From NCBI RefSeq assembly GCF_016907315.1, contig NZ_JAFBBS010000001.1:2790001-2854000 (forward strand): a DNA stretch of 64,000 nt. The letters are read 5' to 3'. The stretch comes from Microbacterium esteraromaticum. GTDB lineage: Bacteria > Actinomycetota > Actinomycetes > Actinomycetales > Microbacteriaceae. Position 1 is the stretch's first letter. Every line of letters begins with the position of its first letter. Both the position numbers and the translations under genes were made by a program. Under the pieces are notes generated by a model. That model was not told where the DNA came from and ran no database searches. It saw only the letters and a list, made by a program, of their open reading frames with translations. Below, one piece after another: positions 41,880 to 50,974 of the stretch.

Positions 41880-42582
41880 CCCGCACGATCAGGCCCGCCG
41901 AGGGCGTCGGCGTGCGCAGGATGCGCGCGGCGAGGGAGGCCGCCAGAGCGATGCGCGCCGACGTCACCGGCGACGCGCCGCCCACGAGCTGCGCATGCAG
42001 GCGAGGCCATGCGGGATCGCGATCGCGTTCATGCGCGTCGCGACATGACAGGCAGGGTGTGCGGCCGGGAACCACGAGCGGCCCGACGACGGCGGCATCC
42101 TTCTCGAATCCGATCGGCAGGTGGGGCAGATCGTCGCGCAGGAACGGCGCCAACTGCAGGGCGGCGGCCGCTCCGCCGACCATCACCACCGCCACCGCAC
42201 CGTCGGAGCGAGGGTCGGCCTCGTCGAGACCCTCATCGACGAGCGACTGCCGCAGCCGATCCTGACCCCGGCCGTCGACCAGGTTGATCCCCTCGACCCA
42301 GAACGGCGGCGCGGGCAGGGCATCCTCGATCAGCACGGGTCGCAACGCAGCCAGCATCCGCCGCGCGTCCTGGCGCGGCGCTCCGACGCCGTGCGCGACG
42401 ACGTCGAACGCGCTGAGCCGGATGCCAGCCTGCAGACGGTTGAGCAGCAGCTCGACCCACGCGCCGACGACTTCGACGCGGGCGATGCCCTCGAGTCCGA
42501 ACTGCACCGTGTTCTCGTCGCGCCACAGCAGCGGATAGCGAGGATCGAGGCGGGTCAGAGTCGTCGGGCTCATCGGGCTCAT
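41716..42582 (-). CDS. Orphan ThiF/TOMM cyclodehydratase-like protein
   Basis: 288 residues. The N-terminus R-L-D-P-R-Y-P-L-L-W-R-D-E-N-T-V-Q-F-G resembles the leader-peptide-binding start of TOMM/bacteriocin cyclodehydratase partners. The body is a reduced ThiF/E1-like fold lacking the ATP-binding G-x-G-x-x-G, and C-L-S-C (in P-C-L-S-C-R-D) with C-P-C could hold structural zinc. No YcaO, precursor peptide or exporter is nearby. Start 42582: CACAAT (42589-42594) plus 6 bases, leaderless. It overlaps uvrD2 tail to tail by 164 bases. A conserved hypothetical occupies a similar place in Mycobacterium. Confidence 0.72.
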   Translation of the reverse strand: MSPMSPTTLTRLDPRYPLLWRDENTVQFGLEGIARVEVVGAWVELLLNRLQAGIRLSAFDVVAHGVGAPRQDARRMLAALRPVLIEDALPAPPFWVEGINLVDGRGQDRLRQSLVDEGLDEADPRSDGAVAVVMVGGAAAALQLAPFLRDDLPHLPIGFEKDAAVVGPLVVPGRTPCLSCRDAHERDRDPAWPRLHAQLVGGASPVTSARIALAASLAARILRTPTPSAGLIVRVSPDGRHAWMSVRHHGECPCRELSFRSPPGSETATAPPVPLNAPTTPQEFARLA

Positions 42583-42689
42583 GACCCGATTGTGTCCTGC
42601 GCGCTGCGGCCGGCGAGCGCAGTACGGCGATCTGTGGACGGATCGCCGATCGTCCGCTGCTGTGCAGGATGAGCCGCCGCGTCCGGCGC

Positions 42690-44072
42690 TCAGACCGGGC
42701 GGTCGCCCTCGGGCCGCCCCTCTCCGTCGCCGTCTGGCGCGGAGTCGTCGCCGTCGAAGCCATCGCCCTCGAGCAGGCGGGCCAGCGCCTCGTCGAACTC
42801 GTCGGCCACAGGCGTCTCGCCGCGCTGGAGAGCCTCGAGCCGAGCGATCAGGGTCGATGGGTCGTCGATGTCGGATGCGAGCGGCATGATGTCGGGGTAG
42901 TCCCACAGGGCGTCGCGGGCGGCGATGCCGACCGCATCCGTCACCGCTCGCCACATGGCCGAAGCCTCCCGGAGGCGACGGGGACGCAGCTTCAACCCGA
43001 CGAGGGCGCCGAGGGCATCCTCTGCCGGACCGCCCACCGCACGGCGGCGGCGAGCCGCCTCCGCCAGGCGTGCGCCGTCGGGCAGGCGAGCAGTGGCCTC
43101 CTCGGTGACGACGTCGACCCAGCCGTCGATGGTCGCGATGAGGTTCTCAAGCCGCGCGAGGGCCTCGCGCTGCGTCTCGGTCTGCTCGGGAAGGAGTGCG
43201 CCGCCCTCGATCGCGGCGCGCAGCTCTTCGGGGTTCGACGGGTCGAGACGGGACGCGAGTCCCTCCAGTGCCTCGATGTCGACGGTCACTCCGCGGGCGA
43301 AGTCCGTGATCTGCGACAGCACGTGCAGGTGCAGCCACTTCGCATGGCGGTAGAGCCGGGCGTACGCCAGCTCGCGCACCGCGAGATACAGCGCGATCTG
43401 GTCTTCGGGGATCTCGAGTCCCTCGCCGAAGTCGGCGATGTTCTGCGGGATCACGGCTGCCGTCCCCGCGGGAAGCACGGGGATGCCGACGTCGCCACCG
43501 GAGACGACCTCGAGCGACAGGCGGCCGAGCACCTGGCCGAACTGCGCCGCGAAGAGCGAGCCGCCCAGTCCCCGCATCAGCTGACCCGCTCCCTGCACCA
43601 TGCCCAGCATCTCGGGCGGCACCTGGGTCTGGAGGGCGTCGGTCAGGGCGTCCGCGATCGACGTCGAGACGGGATCAGCGATCTCCTTCCAGACCGGCAG
43701 AGTCTTCTCGACCCACTCGCCGCGCGTCATCGCCTGGGGCGGTGAGGCGAGCTCGGAGATCGTCGTCGCCTCGCCCAGCCACAGGTTGGCCAGGCCGAAG
43801 GCATCGGCCAGAGAGCTGCGGGAGCCGTCAGCGATGCCCATGCCGTCGCGGTTCGCGATGTGCAGCGCCTGCTGCCTCGCGCTCTGCCACGGGTCACCGC
43901 CGAACATGCCCTGCAGCTGCGACATGAATCCCGACATCTGCGCCGGGTCGATAGACGCGCCCCCCATGCCGGACAGCGCGTCGCGCAGCGCTTCGGGGTC
44001 GACCTGCCCGCCCGACATCATGCGCCGGAGCATCTCCTCGAAGTCGGACGGATCCCGATCGTCATCTGTCAT
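42690..44072 (-). CDS. Zinc-dependent metalloprotease-like protein, DUF2342
   Basis: 460 residues. The Met/Gly-rich N-terminus, W-L-G-E-A-T near 100, I-P-Q-N-I-A-D-F and V-R-E-L-A-Y-A-R-L-Y-R-H-A-K-W-L follow the DUF2342/zincin-like family. In that family an R-E-x-A-H motif carries the presumed ligand; here the His position is Tyr (E-L-A-Y), so activity is uncertain. The C-terminal 30 residues are acidic. The ATG at 44072 follows GAGAGGG; a longer frame to 44201 would run into the divergent gene's leader. It is divergent from the PDZ protease gene. Confidence 0.82.
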   Translation of the reverse strand: MTDDDRDPSDFEEMLRRMMSGGQVDPEALRDALSGMGGASIDPAQMSGFMSQLQGMFGGDPWQSARQQALHIANRDGMGIADGSRSSLADAFGLANLWLGEATTISELASPPQAMTRGEWVEKTLPVWKEIADPVSTSIADALTDALQTQVPPEMLGMVQGAGQLMRGLGGSLFAAQFGQVLGRLSLEVVSGGDVGIPVLPAGTAAVIPQNIADFGEGLEIPEDQIALYLAVRELAYARLYRHAKWLHLHVLSQITDFARGVTVDIEALEGLASRLDPSNPEELRAAIEGGALLPEQTETQREALARLENLIATIDGWVDVVTEEATARLPDGARLAEAARRRRAVGGPAEDALGALVGLKLRPRRLREASAMWRAVTDAVGIAARDALWDYPDIMPLASDIDDPSTLIARLEALQRGETPVADEFDEALARLLEGDGFDGDDSAPDGDGEGRPEGDRPV

Positions 44073-44191
44073 GCGAATAGCCCTCTCAGCATGCCCGTAG
44101 CGTGTGCGCTCTACGCTAGTCACACGATCCTGTGCTCGTACCCGATGCGCGCGGATCCCTGTACGCCGCTCGCGAACGCCCCGGAGGTTCC

Positions 44192-45283
44192 GTGTCATCA
44201 CGCCCCAGCAACGGCACGGTCACCGGCGTCGTCGCCCTCAGCGTCTCGCTGATCGCCCTCGTCGCCCTCACGTTCGTGCCGACGCCGTACGTCATCCAGC
44301 GACCTGGTCCCGTCTACGACACACTCGGCACCGCTCGCAGCGCAGACGGGGCGAAGGTGCCGCTGATCGAGGTGAACGGCGCCGAGACGTACCCCACAGC
44401 CGGAACGCTCGACCTCACCACCGTGCAGGTCGTGGGCAACCGCGAGCGCACTCCCACCTGGTTCGAGCTCGCCATGGCGTGGACGGACCCGACTCGGGCT
44501 GTCGTGCCCATCGACACCGTCTTTCCCCAGGGCGTCACCTCCGATGAGCGAGACGAGCGCAACGCGGCGCTGATGGTCGATTCGCAGCACGAGGCGACCG
44601 CAGCCGCTCTCACCGAGCTCGGCTACGACGTCGGGGCCACGGTGCGCGTCGTCGAGGCTGTCGACGACAGCCCAGCCCAGGGCCAGCTGGAGGCCGACGA
44701 CCTCGTCCTGGCGATCGACGGCACCGCAGTGGATTCGGCCACTCGTCTGCGCGACGCCATCCAGAAGGCCGAGGGCGCCGAGGTCACCCTGACGATCGAG
44801 CGCGACGGTGAGGAGAAGGAGGTCGCCGTCACTCCCGAGGAGTCGACCGACGCGGCGGGCGGGGAGGTGTGGCTGATCGGCATCGTGCTGACCACCGACT
44901 ACGACTTCCCCGTCGACGTGCGCCTGCAGCTCGACAACGTCGGCGGTCCGAGTGCGGGGATGATGTTCGCGCTCGGGATCATCGACACCCTCAGCCCCGG
45001 CGAGCTCAACGGAGGCGAGCAGATCGCCGGCACCGGCACCATCGACGCAGCGGGCACAGTGGGGCCGATCGGCGGCATCCGACAGAAGCTGTACGGGGCC
45101 CGCGACGCGGGAGCCACCGTGTTCCTCGCCCCGGAGGACAACTGCGACGAGGTCGTCGGGCATGTGCCGGACGGGCTCGAGGTCTTCCGCACAGGAACGC
45201 TGCAGGAGTCGCTCGACATCCTCGAGGTGGTGGCCGAGGGCGGCGACACGTCGAAGCTCCCGGTCTGCACGACGAAGCGCTGA
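44192..45283 (+). CDS. Membrane-anchored PDZ and Lon-like (S16) serine protease
   Basis: 363 residues. One N-terminal transmembrane helix (about 10-30), a PDZ domain (about 160-235) and a C-terminal S16 domain with the catalytic Ser in G-G-P-S-A-G-M-M-F-A and Lys in R-Q-K-L-Y-G-A. It is the YlbL/SdrC type, an extracytoplasmic Ser-Lys protease probably involved in envelope quality control. GTG 44192 has CGGAGG at good distance; a TACGCT-type -10 lies near 44112. In mycobacteria it also lies between the DUF2342 and UPF0182 genes. Confidence 0.9.
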   Translation: MSSRPSNGTVTGVVALSVSLIALVALTFVPTPYVIQRPGPVYDTLGTARSADGAKVPLIEVNGAETYPTAGTLDLTTVQVVGNRERTPTWFELAMAWTDPTRAVVPIDTVFPQGVTSDERDERNAALMVDSQHEATAAALTELGYDVGATVRVVEAVDDSPAQGQLEADDLVLAIDGTAVDSATRLRDAIQKAEGAEVTLTIERDGEEKEVAVTPEESTDAAGGEVWLIGIVLTTDYDFPVDVRLQLDNVGGPSAGMMFALGIIDTLSPGELNGGEQIAGTGTIDAAGTVGPIGGIRQKLYGARDAGATVFLAPEDNCDEVVGHVPDGLEVFRTGTLQESLDILEVVAEGGDTSKLPVCTTKR

Positions 45284-45364
45284 ACCGCCGGGCCGTCCGG
45301 GTCGACGTTTCCGCCCTGCGCGGATCCGGGGCCGCGTCATAGGCGGCCTGCCTAGGATGGAACG

Positions 45365-48280
45365 GTGACCTCGACCTCCGCGCCGCAGCCGGCCACACCC
45401 AGCACCTCACGTCGGATCCTCGCGATCTCGGTGGCGATCATCGCCGCCCTCATCGCGGCGTTCTTCGTGTTCTCCTCCCTCTACACCGAGTTTCTCTGGT
45501 TCGACCAGCTCGAATTCTCCTCGGTGCTGACGACCCAGTGGATCGCCACAGCCACGATGTTCGCCGTGGGGTTCCTCGGCATGGCGCTGCCGATCTTCCT
45601 CTGCATCCAGCTCGCGTACCGGCTGCGTCCGGTCTACGTGCGGCTGAGCTCGCAGCTCGATCGCTACCAGGAGGTCATCGAGCCCCTGCGTCGTCTGGCG
45701 ATGTGGGGGATGCCGGTGTTCTTCGGCGTCTTCGCCGGCTTCGCCGCCGCCGGCAACTGGAAGACCGCCTGGCTGTGGGCGAACGGTGTCACCACCGACA
45801 CGCTCGATCCGCAGTTCGGCGTCGACACCGGTTTCTATCTCTTCGCGATGCCGTTCTACTCTGCGCTGCTGGCGTTCGCCTCGGCGGTGCTGCTGCTCTG
45901 CCTCGTGATCACGGCGCTGGTCTCGTACCTGTACGGCTCGGTGCGCATCGGTCAGCGCGAGCTCCGGATCTCGAAGCCCGCCCGCATCCAGCTCGCGGTG
46001 CTGGCAGGTCTCTACCTCGCGGTGCAGGCGGTCAGCCTGTGGCTCGACCGGTACCTGACCCTCGTGCAGCCGGAGGGTCGCATCACCGGTGCGGCGTACA
46101 CCGGTGCGAATGCGACCATTCCCGGTCTCGCGATCCTGTCGATCATCGCGGCCGTGGTCGCGGTGCTCTTCCTGGTGACGGCCGTCATCGGCCGCTGGCG
46201 CTTCCCGCTCGTGGCCACCGCCCTGTTCGTCGTCGCCTCGCTCGTCGTCGGCATCGGCTACCCGTGGGTGGTCACCACCTTCCAGGTGAAGCCGAACGAG
46301 AACGCCTATCAGGCAGAGTTCTACGATCGAAGCATCGAGAGCACGAAGGAGGCGTACGGGGTCGCCGACATGGAGGTCACGCCGTTCGCCGCCGCGACCG
46401 ACACCGAGCCAGGCCAGCTGCGCGAGGACGCCGAGACCACGGCATCCGTCCGCATCATGGACCCCGCCATCATCAGCCCCACCGTTCGGCAGCTGCAGCA
46501 GTACCGCTCGTACTACCAGTTCGCACCCGAGCTCGATGTCGACCGCTACGAGATCGACGGCAAGTCGCAGGACACCGTCGTCTCGGTGCGAGACCTCGAC
46601 ATGACCAAGCTCGGTGGCGGCGACAGCTGGAACAACCGCGCCGCGGTGTACACCCACGGCTACGGTCTGGTGGCTCTGGCCGGAAACCAGCGCACCAGCG
46701 ACGGCGAGCCCGTGTTCCTCGAGCAGGGCATCCCGTCGTCGGGATTCCTCACCGACAGCGAGAAGTTCCAGCCGCGCGTGTACTTCGGCGAGTCGTCGCC
46801 CGAGTACTCGATCGTCGGCGCACCGAAGGGCACTGAGCCCGTCGAGATCGACTACCCGCGCGGTCAGGACGGCGCGAGCGACACGAAGACGACCTTCGAG
46901 GGCGATGGCGGTCCGCGCATCGGCAACACCTTCGTCAAGCTGCTCTACGCGATGAAGTTCCAGTCGGAGCAGATCCTGTTCTCGAACCTGGTCAACCCCG
47001 AGTCGCAGATCCTCTACGACCGCGACCCGAAGACCCGTGTGGGCAAGGTCGCGCCGTATCTGACGCTCGACAACGACCCGTACCCGAGCGTGGTCGACGG
47101 TCGCATCGTGTGGATCGTCGACGGCTTCACCACGAGCGCGACCTACCCGTACTCGAAGACGGTGAGCCTGAAGGACGCCATCGCGGACTCCCGTACGCCG
47201 GCATCCGTCGTCTCGTTCGACAACATCAACTACATCCGCAACTCGGTGAAGGCCACGGTCGACGCCTATGACGGCTCGGTCAAGCTGTATGCGTGGGATG
47301 CCGAGGACCCGATCCTCAAGGCATGGCAGAAGGTGTACCCCTCGACCGTCGAGCCGATCAGCGAGATGTCGGGCGACCTGATGAGCCACGTCCGCTATCC
47401 GACCGACCTCTTCAAGGTGCAGCGCGACGTGCTCGGCGTCTACCACATCGACGATGCGCGCTCCTTCGCTCAGGAGGACAACCGCTGGCAGACGCCGGAT
47501 GACCCGCGCGCCAAGGACCGCCTGCAGCCGCCGTACTACCTGTCGATGAAGATGCCCGGCCAGGAGGAGCCGCGCTTCTCGATGTTCTCGACCTTCATCC
47601 CGGCCTCGGCGCAGGGCGACACCCGCGAGGTGCTGATGGGATATCTCGCCGTCGATTCGGATGCCGGCAACAAGAAGGGCGTGAAGGCCGAAGGCTACGG
47701 GAAGATGCGTCTGCTCGAGATCGACACGAACACCACCGTGCCCGGCCCTGGCCAGGTGCAGAACACGTTCGACTCGGATACCGAGATCGCCAACAAGCTG
47801 AACGTCCTGACGCTCGGAAAGTCGGATGTGAAGTACGGCAACCTGCTGACGCTGCCGGTCGGTGGAGGCCTGCTGTACGTGCAGCCGATCTTCGTGCAGT
47901 CGTCCGAGGGCACCAAGCTGCCGAATCTGCGCAAGGTGCTGGTCGCGTTCGGCGACCGGGTCGCGTTCGAGGACACTCTGACCGAGGCGCTCGATGTGCT
48001 CTTCGGCGGTGACGCGGGTGCGTCCGGCGGTGACGGCGATGTCGAGCCGACCGATCCCGAGACGCCGGCCGATCCGGATGCTCCGGCCGATCCGGACGAG
48101 GGCGGCACGCCTCCGACCGGCGAGGCCGCGACCGCGCTCGAAGAGGCACGCGCCGCGCTGTCGGCCCGTGAGGCCGCGCTCAAGTCCGGAGACCTGGAGA
48201 AGTTCGCCGCAGAGGACAAGAAGCTCACCGCGGCGATCGAGAAGCTGCTCGCTCTCGAAGACGAAGCCGCGAAGGAGTAG
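45365..48280 (+). CDS. UPF0182 family large membrane protein
   Basis: 971 residues. Seven transmembrane helices lie in the first 310 residues, including F-S-S-L-Y-T-E-F-L-W-F-D-Q-L, followed by a large extracytoplasmic domain and a tail (about 880-971) with a Pro/Asp-rich linker and a helical A-L-E-E-A-R-A-A-L-S end. This length and layout define UPF0182; function unknown. GTG start: TAGGAT (45353-45358) with a 6-base spacer, leaderless. It is the last gene of the block shared with Mycobacterium and is followed by tRNA-fMet. Confidence 0.93.
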   Translation: MTSTSAPQPATPSTSRRILAISVAIIAALIAAFFVFSSLYTEFLWFDQLEFSSVLTTQWIATATMFAVGFLGMALPIFLCIQLAYRLRPVYVRLSSQLDRYQEVIEPLRRLAMWGMPVFFGVFAGFAAAGNWKTAWLWANGVTTDTLDPQFGVDTGFYLFAMPFYSALLAFASAVLLLCLVITALVSYLYGSVRIGQRELRISKPARIQLAVLAGLYLAVQAVSLWLDRYLTLVQPEGRITGAAYTGANATIPGLAILSIIAAVVAVLFLVTAVIGRWRFPLVATALFVVASLVVGIGYPWVVTTFQVKPNENAYQAEFYDRSIESTKEAYGVADMEVTPFAAATDTEPGQLREDAETTASVRIMDPAIISPTVRQLQQYRSYYQFAPELDVDRYEIDGKSQDTVVSVRDLDMTKLGGGDSWNNRAAVYTHGYGLVALAGNQRTSDGEPVFLEQGIPSSGFLTDSEKFQPRVYFGESSPEYSIVGAPKGTEPVEIDYPRGQDGASDTKTTFEGDGGPRIGNTFVKLLYAMKFQSEQILFSNLVNPESQILYDRDPKTRVGKVAPYLTLDNDPYPSVVDGRIVWIVDGFTTSATYPYSKTVSLKDAIADSRTPASVVSFDNINYIRNSVKATVDAYDGSVKLYAWDAEDPILKAWQKVYPSTVEPISEMSGDLMSHVRYPTDLFKVQRDVLGVYHIDDARSFAQEDNRWQTPDDPRAKDRLQPPYYLSMKMPGQEEPRFSMFSTFIPASAQGDTREVLMGYLAVDSDAGNKKGVKAEGYGKMRLLEIDTNTTVPGPGQVQNTFDSDTEIANKLNVLTLGKSDVKYGNLLTLPVGGGLLYVQPIFVQSSEGTKLPNLRKVLVAFGDRVAFEDTLTEALDVLFGGDAGASGGDGDVEPTDPETPADPDAPADPDEGGTPPTGEAATALEEARAALSAREAALKSGDLEKFAAEDKKLTAAIEKLLALEDEAAKE

Positions 48281-48355
48281 GGGAGTGCCGGCAGGCGCGA
48301 CACGCCCGTGTGCGCCTGCCGGCGGCCTCGATTCGCCCTCTGTCCGAAGCCGTGT

Positions 48356-48361
48356 TAGGCT
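48356..48361 (+). promoter_or_regulatory. -10 box of tRNA-fMet
   Basis: TAGGCT ends 11 bases before the first base of the mature tRNA, leaving a 5' leader of about 4-6 bases for RNase P. Confidence 0.5.
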
Positions 48362-48372
48362 TTAAGACGTGC

Positions 48373-48446
48373 CGCGGGGTGGAGCAGTTCGGTAGCTCGC
48401 CGGGCTCATAACCCGGAGGTCGCAGGTTCAAATCCTGTCCCCGCAA
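48373..48446 (+). tRNA. Initiator tRNA-fMet (CAT)
   Basis: A 74-base cloverleaf without encoded CCA. The acceptor arms are CGCGGGG (48373-48379) and CCCCGCA (48439-48445) with A73. The first pair is a C-A mismatch, the hallmark of initiator tRNA needed for formylation. The anticodon stem C-C-G-G-G/C-C-C-G-G around CTCATAA gives anticodon CAT and the three consecutive G-C pairs required for P-site entry. GTTCAAATC forms the T loop. Confidence 0.96.
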
Positions 48447-48451
48447 CAAGA

Positions 48452-48483
48452 AGAAGGCCCGGTCCGAAAGGACCGGGCCTTCT
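48452..48483 (+). terminator. Terminator after tRNA-fMet
   Basis: AGAAGGCCCGGTCC (48452-48465) pairs perfectly with GGACCGGGCCTTCT (48470-48483) around a GAAA tetraloop, 6 bases past the tRNA. The following 150 bases up to the permease start hold no further feature that I can support. Confidence 0.88.
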
Positions 48484-48635
48484 GCATTTCGTGCTGCGAT
48501 CGTGTCGCAGCGTGGCTGGATATCTGGGATCTCAGACAGAAAAGCCGCCGATCCGCCTGGAAGGCGATGAGTCGTGAGCTTTCATCGATGGAGCCGGTCG
48601 CCCTGCGACCGTCCGATTCCGTTCGAAGGAGAAGC

Positions 48636-50135
48636 GTGAGCATGACAGAGACGACCGGAGGCGGCCTCCGCCGCGGGCTCACCGCCCGGCACATCCAGTT
48701 CATGGCTCTCGGGTCCGCGATCGGCACCGGCCTCTTCTACGGTTCGTCGGCGGCCATTCAGACCGCCGGCCCCGCCGTGCTCATCGCCTACATGATCGGC
48801 GGCGCGGTGATCTTCCTGGTCATGCGCGCGCTGGGCGAGATGGCGGTGCGGCACCCGGTCGCGGGGTCCTTCGGTCAGTACGCGTCCCGCTACGTCGGAC
48901 CCTTCGCCGGCTTCCTCACGGGGTGGACGTACACCTTCGAGATGTTCGTGGTGGCGCTCGCCGACGTCACGGCGTTCGGGGTGTACATGGGCTTCTGGTT
49001 CCCCGAGGTGGAGCGGTGGGTGTGGATCCTCGCCGTCGTCTTCGTGATCGCCGCGGTGAATCTCGCCAGCGTCAAGGTGTTCGGCGAGCTCGAGTTCTGG
49101 TTCGCCCTGATCAAGATCGTCGCCATCGTGGCGATGATCGCCGGAGGAATCGCGATCATCGTCTTCGGCTTCTCGAACCCGACGGGCCACGAGACGGGCG
49201 TGTCCAACCTCTTCGCCGAGGGCGGCTTCGCGCCCCACGGCCTGTGGGGTCTGCTCGCGTCGCTCACGATCGTCATGTTCGCGTTCGGGGGCACCGAGGT
49301 CATCGGCATCACCGCAGGCGAGGCGGAGAATCCGAAGAAGATCCTGCCGAGGGCGATCAACTCCGTGCCCGTGCGCATCCTGCTGTTCTACGTGCTCGCA
49401 CTGGCCGTCATCATGATGATCCAGCCGTGGCACACGATCGACGGCGAGGCGAGCCCGTTCGTGTCGATCTTCAGCGGATTGGGCCTCGAAGGCGCGGCCA
49501 ACGTCCTCAACCTCGTCGTGATCACCGCCGCGCTCTCGGCGATCAACGCCGACATCTTCGCCGCCGGCCGCATGCTGCACGGGCTGGCGGAGCAGGGGCA
49601 GGCCCCACGCGCCTTCGCGCGCACCACGAAGTCGGGCGTGCCCTTCCTGACGGTGCTGGCCATGGTGTGCGCACTGCTGCTCGGTGTGCTGCTGAACATC
49701 TGGTTCCACGACCAGATCTTCTTCCTCATCGCCGCGCTCGCGACCTTCGCGACCGTCGTGGTGTGGCTGATGATCCTGATCTCGCACGCGAGGATGAAGG
49801 CCGAGATCAGACGCCGGAACAGCCCGCCGTCCGAGTTTCCCGCGCCGCTGTGGCCGGTCGGCAGCTATCTCGCGATGGCCGTCATCGCCCTCGTCATCGT
49901 ACTGATCGGGGTGATCCCCGACACCAGAGCCGCACTCGTGGTCGGCGCCGTGTGGATCGTCCTGCTCACCGTCGTGTACCTCGGATTCGTACGTGGTGCG
50001 GGGCGCCGTCGCATGGAGCTCGTCGACGAGACCGCCGCGATACCCGTGATCGGCGAAGCCTCCGCATCCGGAGACACGCACGCCACCGCCGACGACGGTC
50101 GAGACGGGCAGAAGCATCCGGATCGACGACGCTGA
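48636..50135 (+). CDS. Amino acid permease (APC superfamily, AAT type)
   Basis: 499 residues with twelve transmembrane helices. The N-terminal [20 protein letters not shown] and [13 protein letters not shown] are signatures of the AAT family (proline, aromatic and asparagine permeases), and [13 protein letters not shown] is in helix 6. Substrate cannot be fixed. The C-terminal 35 residues are polar. AAGGAG lies 4 bases before the GTG at 48636 and 10 before an ATG at 48642; either could be used. Confidence 0.92.
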   Translation: MSMTETTGGGLRRGLTARHIQFMALGSAIGTGLFYGSSAAIQTAGPAVLIAYMIGGAVIFLVMRALGEMAVRHPVAGSFGQYASRYVGPFAGFLTGWTYTFEMFVVALADVTAFGVYMGFWFPEVERWVWILAVVFVIAAVNLASVKVFGELEFWFALIKIVAIVAMIAGGIAIIVFGFSNPTGHETGVSNLFAEGGFAPHGLWGLLASLTIVMFAFGGTEVIGITAGEAENPKKILPRAINSVPVRILLFYVLALAVIMMIQPWHTIDGEASPFVSIFSGLGLEGAANVLNLVVITAALSAINADIFAAGRMLHGLAEQGQAPRAFARTTKSGVPFLTVLAMVCALLLGVLLNIWFHDQIFFLIAALATFATVVVWLMILISHARMKAEIRRRNSPPSEFPAPLWPVGSYLAMAVIALVIVLIGVIPDTRAALVVGAVWIVLLTVVYLGFVRGAGRRRMELVDETAAIPVIGEASASGDTHATADDGRDGQKHPDRRR

Positions 50136-50166
50136 CGACTGCTCGCGAATGCGGGAAGATGAGGAC

Positions 50167-50961
50167 ATGTCCGCACTCGTCGCCGTCTGCCAGTTCGCCC
50201 CCGCCGACTCGTCAGAGCAGAACCGCGGGCGGGTCGCCGAACTCGTCGCGCAGGCCGCAGCCCGGGGTGCCGGCGTCGTCGTGCTGCCGGAGTACTCGAA
50301 CTACTTCGTGAACCCGATGGACGACACCCTCGCGGCGAACGCCGAGGGGCTCGACGGCGAGTTCGTCACCGTTCTGCGTGCGCTGGCCGCAGAGCACGGC
50401 GTCGTCGTGGTCGCCGGAATGGTCGAGACGGCCGATGCGGGTCGCGTGCGCAACACCGTCGTCGCGATCTCGGATGCCGGTGTGCAGGCGGTGTATCGGA
50501 AGCAGCACCTGTACGACGCGTTCGGACAGCGCGAGTCGGACTGGATCGAGCCGGGAGAACTCGGGGACGCCGCCGTCTTCGACGCATTCGGGATGCGATT
50601 CGGGCTCATGACCTGCTACGACCTGCGTTTCCCCGAGGTGGCTCGGACGCTGATGGACGCGGGCTCGGATGCCCTGATCGTGCCGGCCGAATGGGTGCGC
50701 GGTCCGCTCAAGGAGCATCACTGGAACACCCTGCTCACTGCGCGCGCCATCGAGAACACGGCCTACGTGATCGCCGCAGACCATCCGGCGCCCATCGGGG
50801 TGGGCTACTCCCAGGTGGTCGACCCGCTGGGCGTGGTCGTCGCCGGCGTCAGCGCGGGGGAGGGAGTGGCCGTGGCATCCCTGGACCCCGGCCTCGTCGC
50901 CCGCACGAGGGAGACGAATCCGTCGCTGCGGCTGCGCCGCTACCGGGTCGTGCCCCGCTGA
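50167..50961 (+). CDS. Carbon-nitrogen hydrolase (nitrilase superfamily)
   Basis: 264 residues with the Glu-Lys-Cys triad: L-P-E-Y-S-N-Y-F, Y-R-K-Q-H-L-Y-D and M-T-C-Y-D-L-R-F-P-E. The branch resembles Nit/omega-amidase and dGSH amidase proteins rather than nitrilases; the exact substrate is open. GAAGAT (50155-50160) with a 6-base spacer precedes the ATG at 50167, so a leaderless start is likely. It converges on the aminotransferase with a 13-base gap. Confidence 0.88.
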   Translation: MSALVAVCQFAPADSSEQNRGRVAELVAQAAARGAGVVVLPEYSNYFVNPMDDTLAANAEGLDGEFVTVLRALAAEHGVVVVAGMVETADAGRVRNTVVAISDAGVQAVYRKQHLYDAFGQRESDWIEPGELGDAAVFDAFGMRFGLMTCYDLRFPEVARTLMDAGSDALIVPAEWVRGPLKEHHWNTLLTARAIENTAYVIAADHPAPIGVGYSQVVDPLGVVVAGVSAGEGVAVASLDPGLVARTRETNPSLRLRRYRVVPR

Positions 50962-50974
50962 ACGCGTGCGAGCG

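Noticed and set aside
41716..42582. Bacteriocin (TOMM) biosynthetic gene cluster
   Set aside because: Only one ThiF-like protein is present; no YcaO, precursor peptide, dehydrogenase or exporter occurs within 20 kb on either side.
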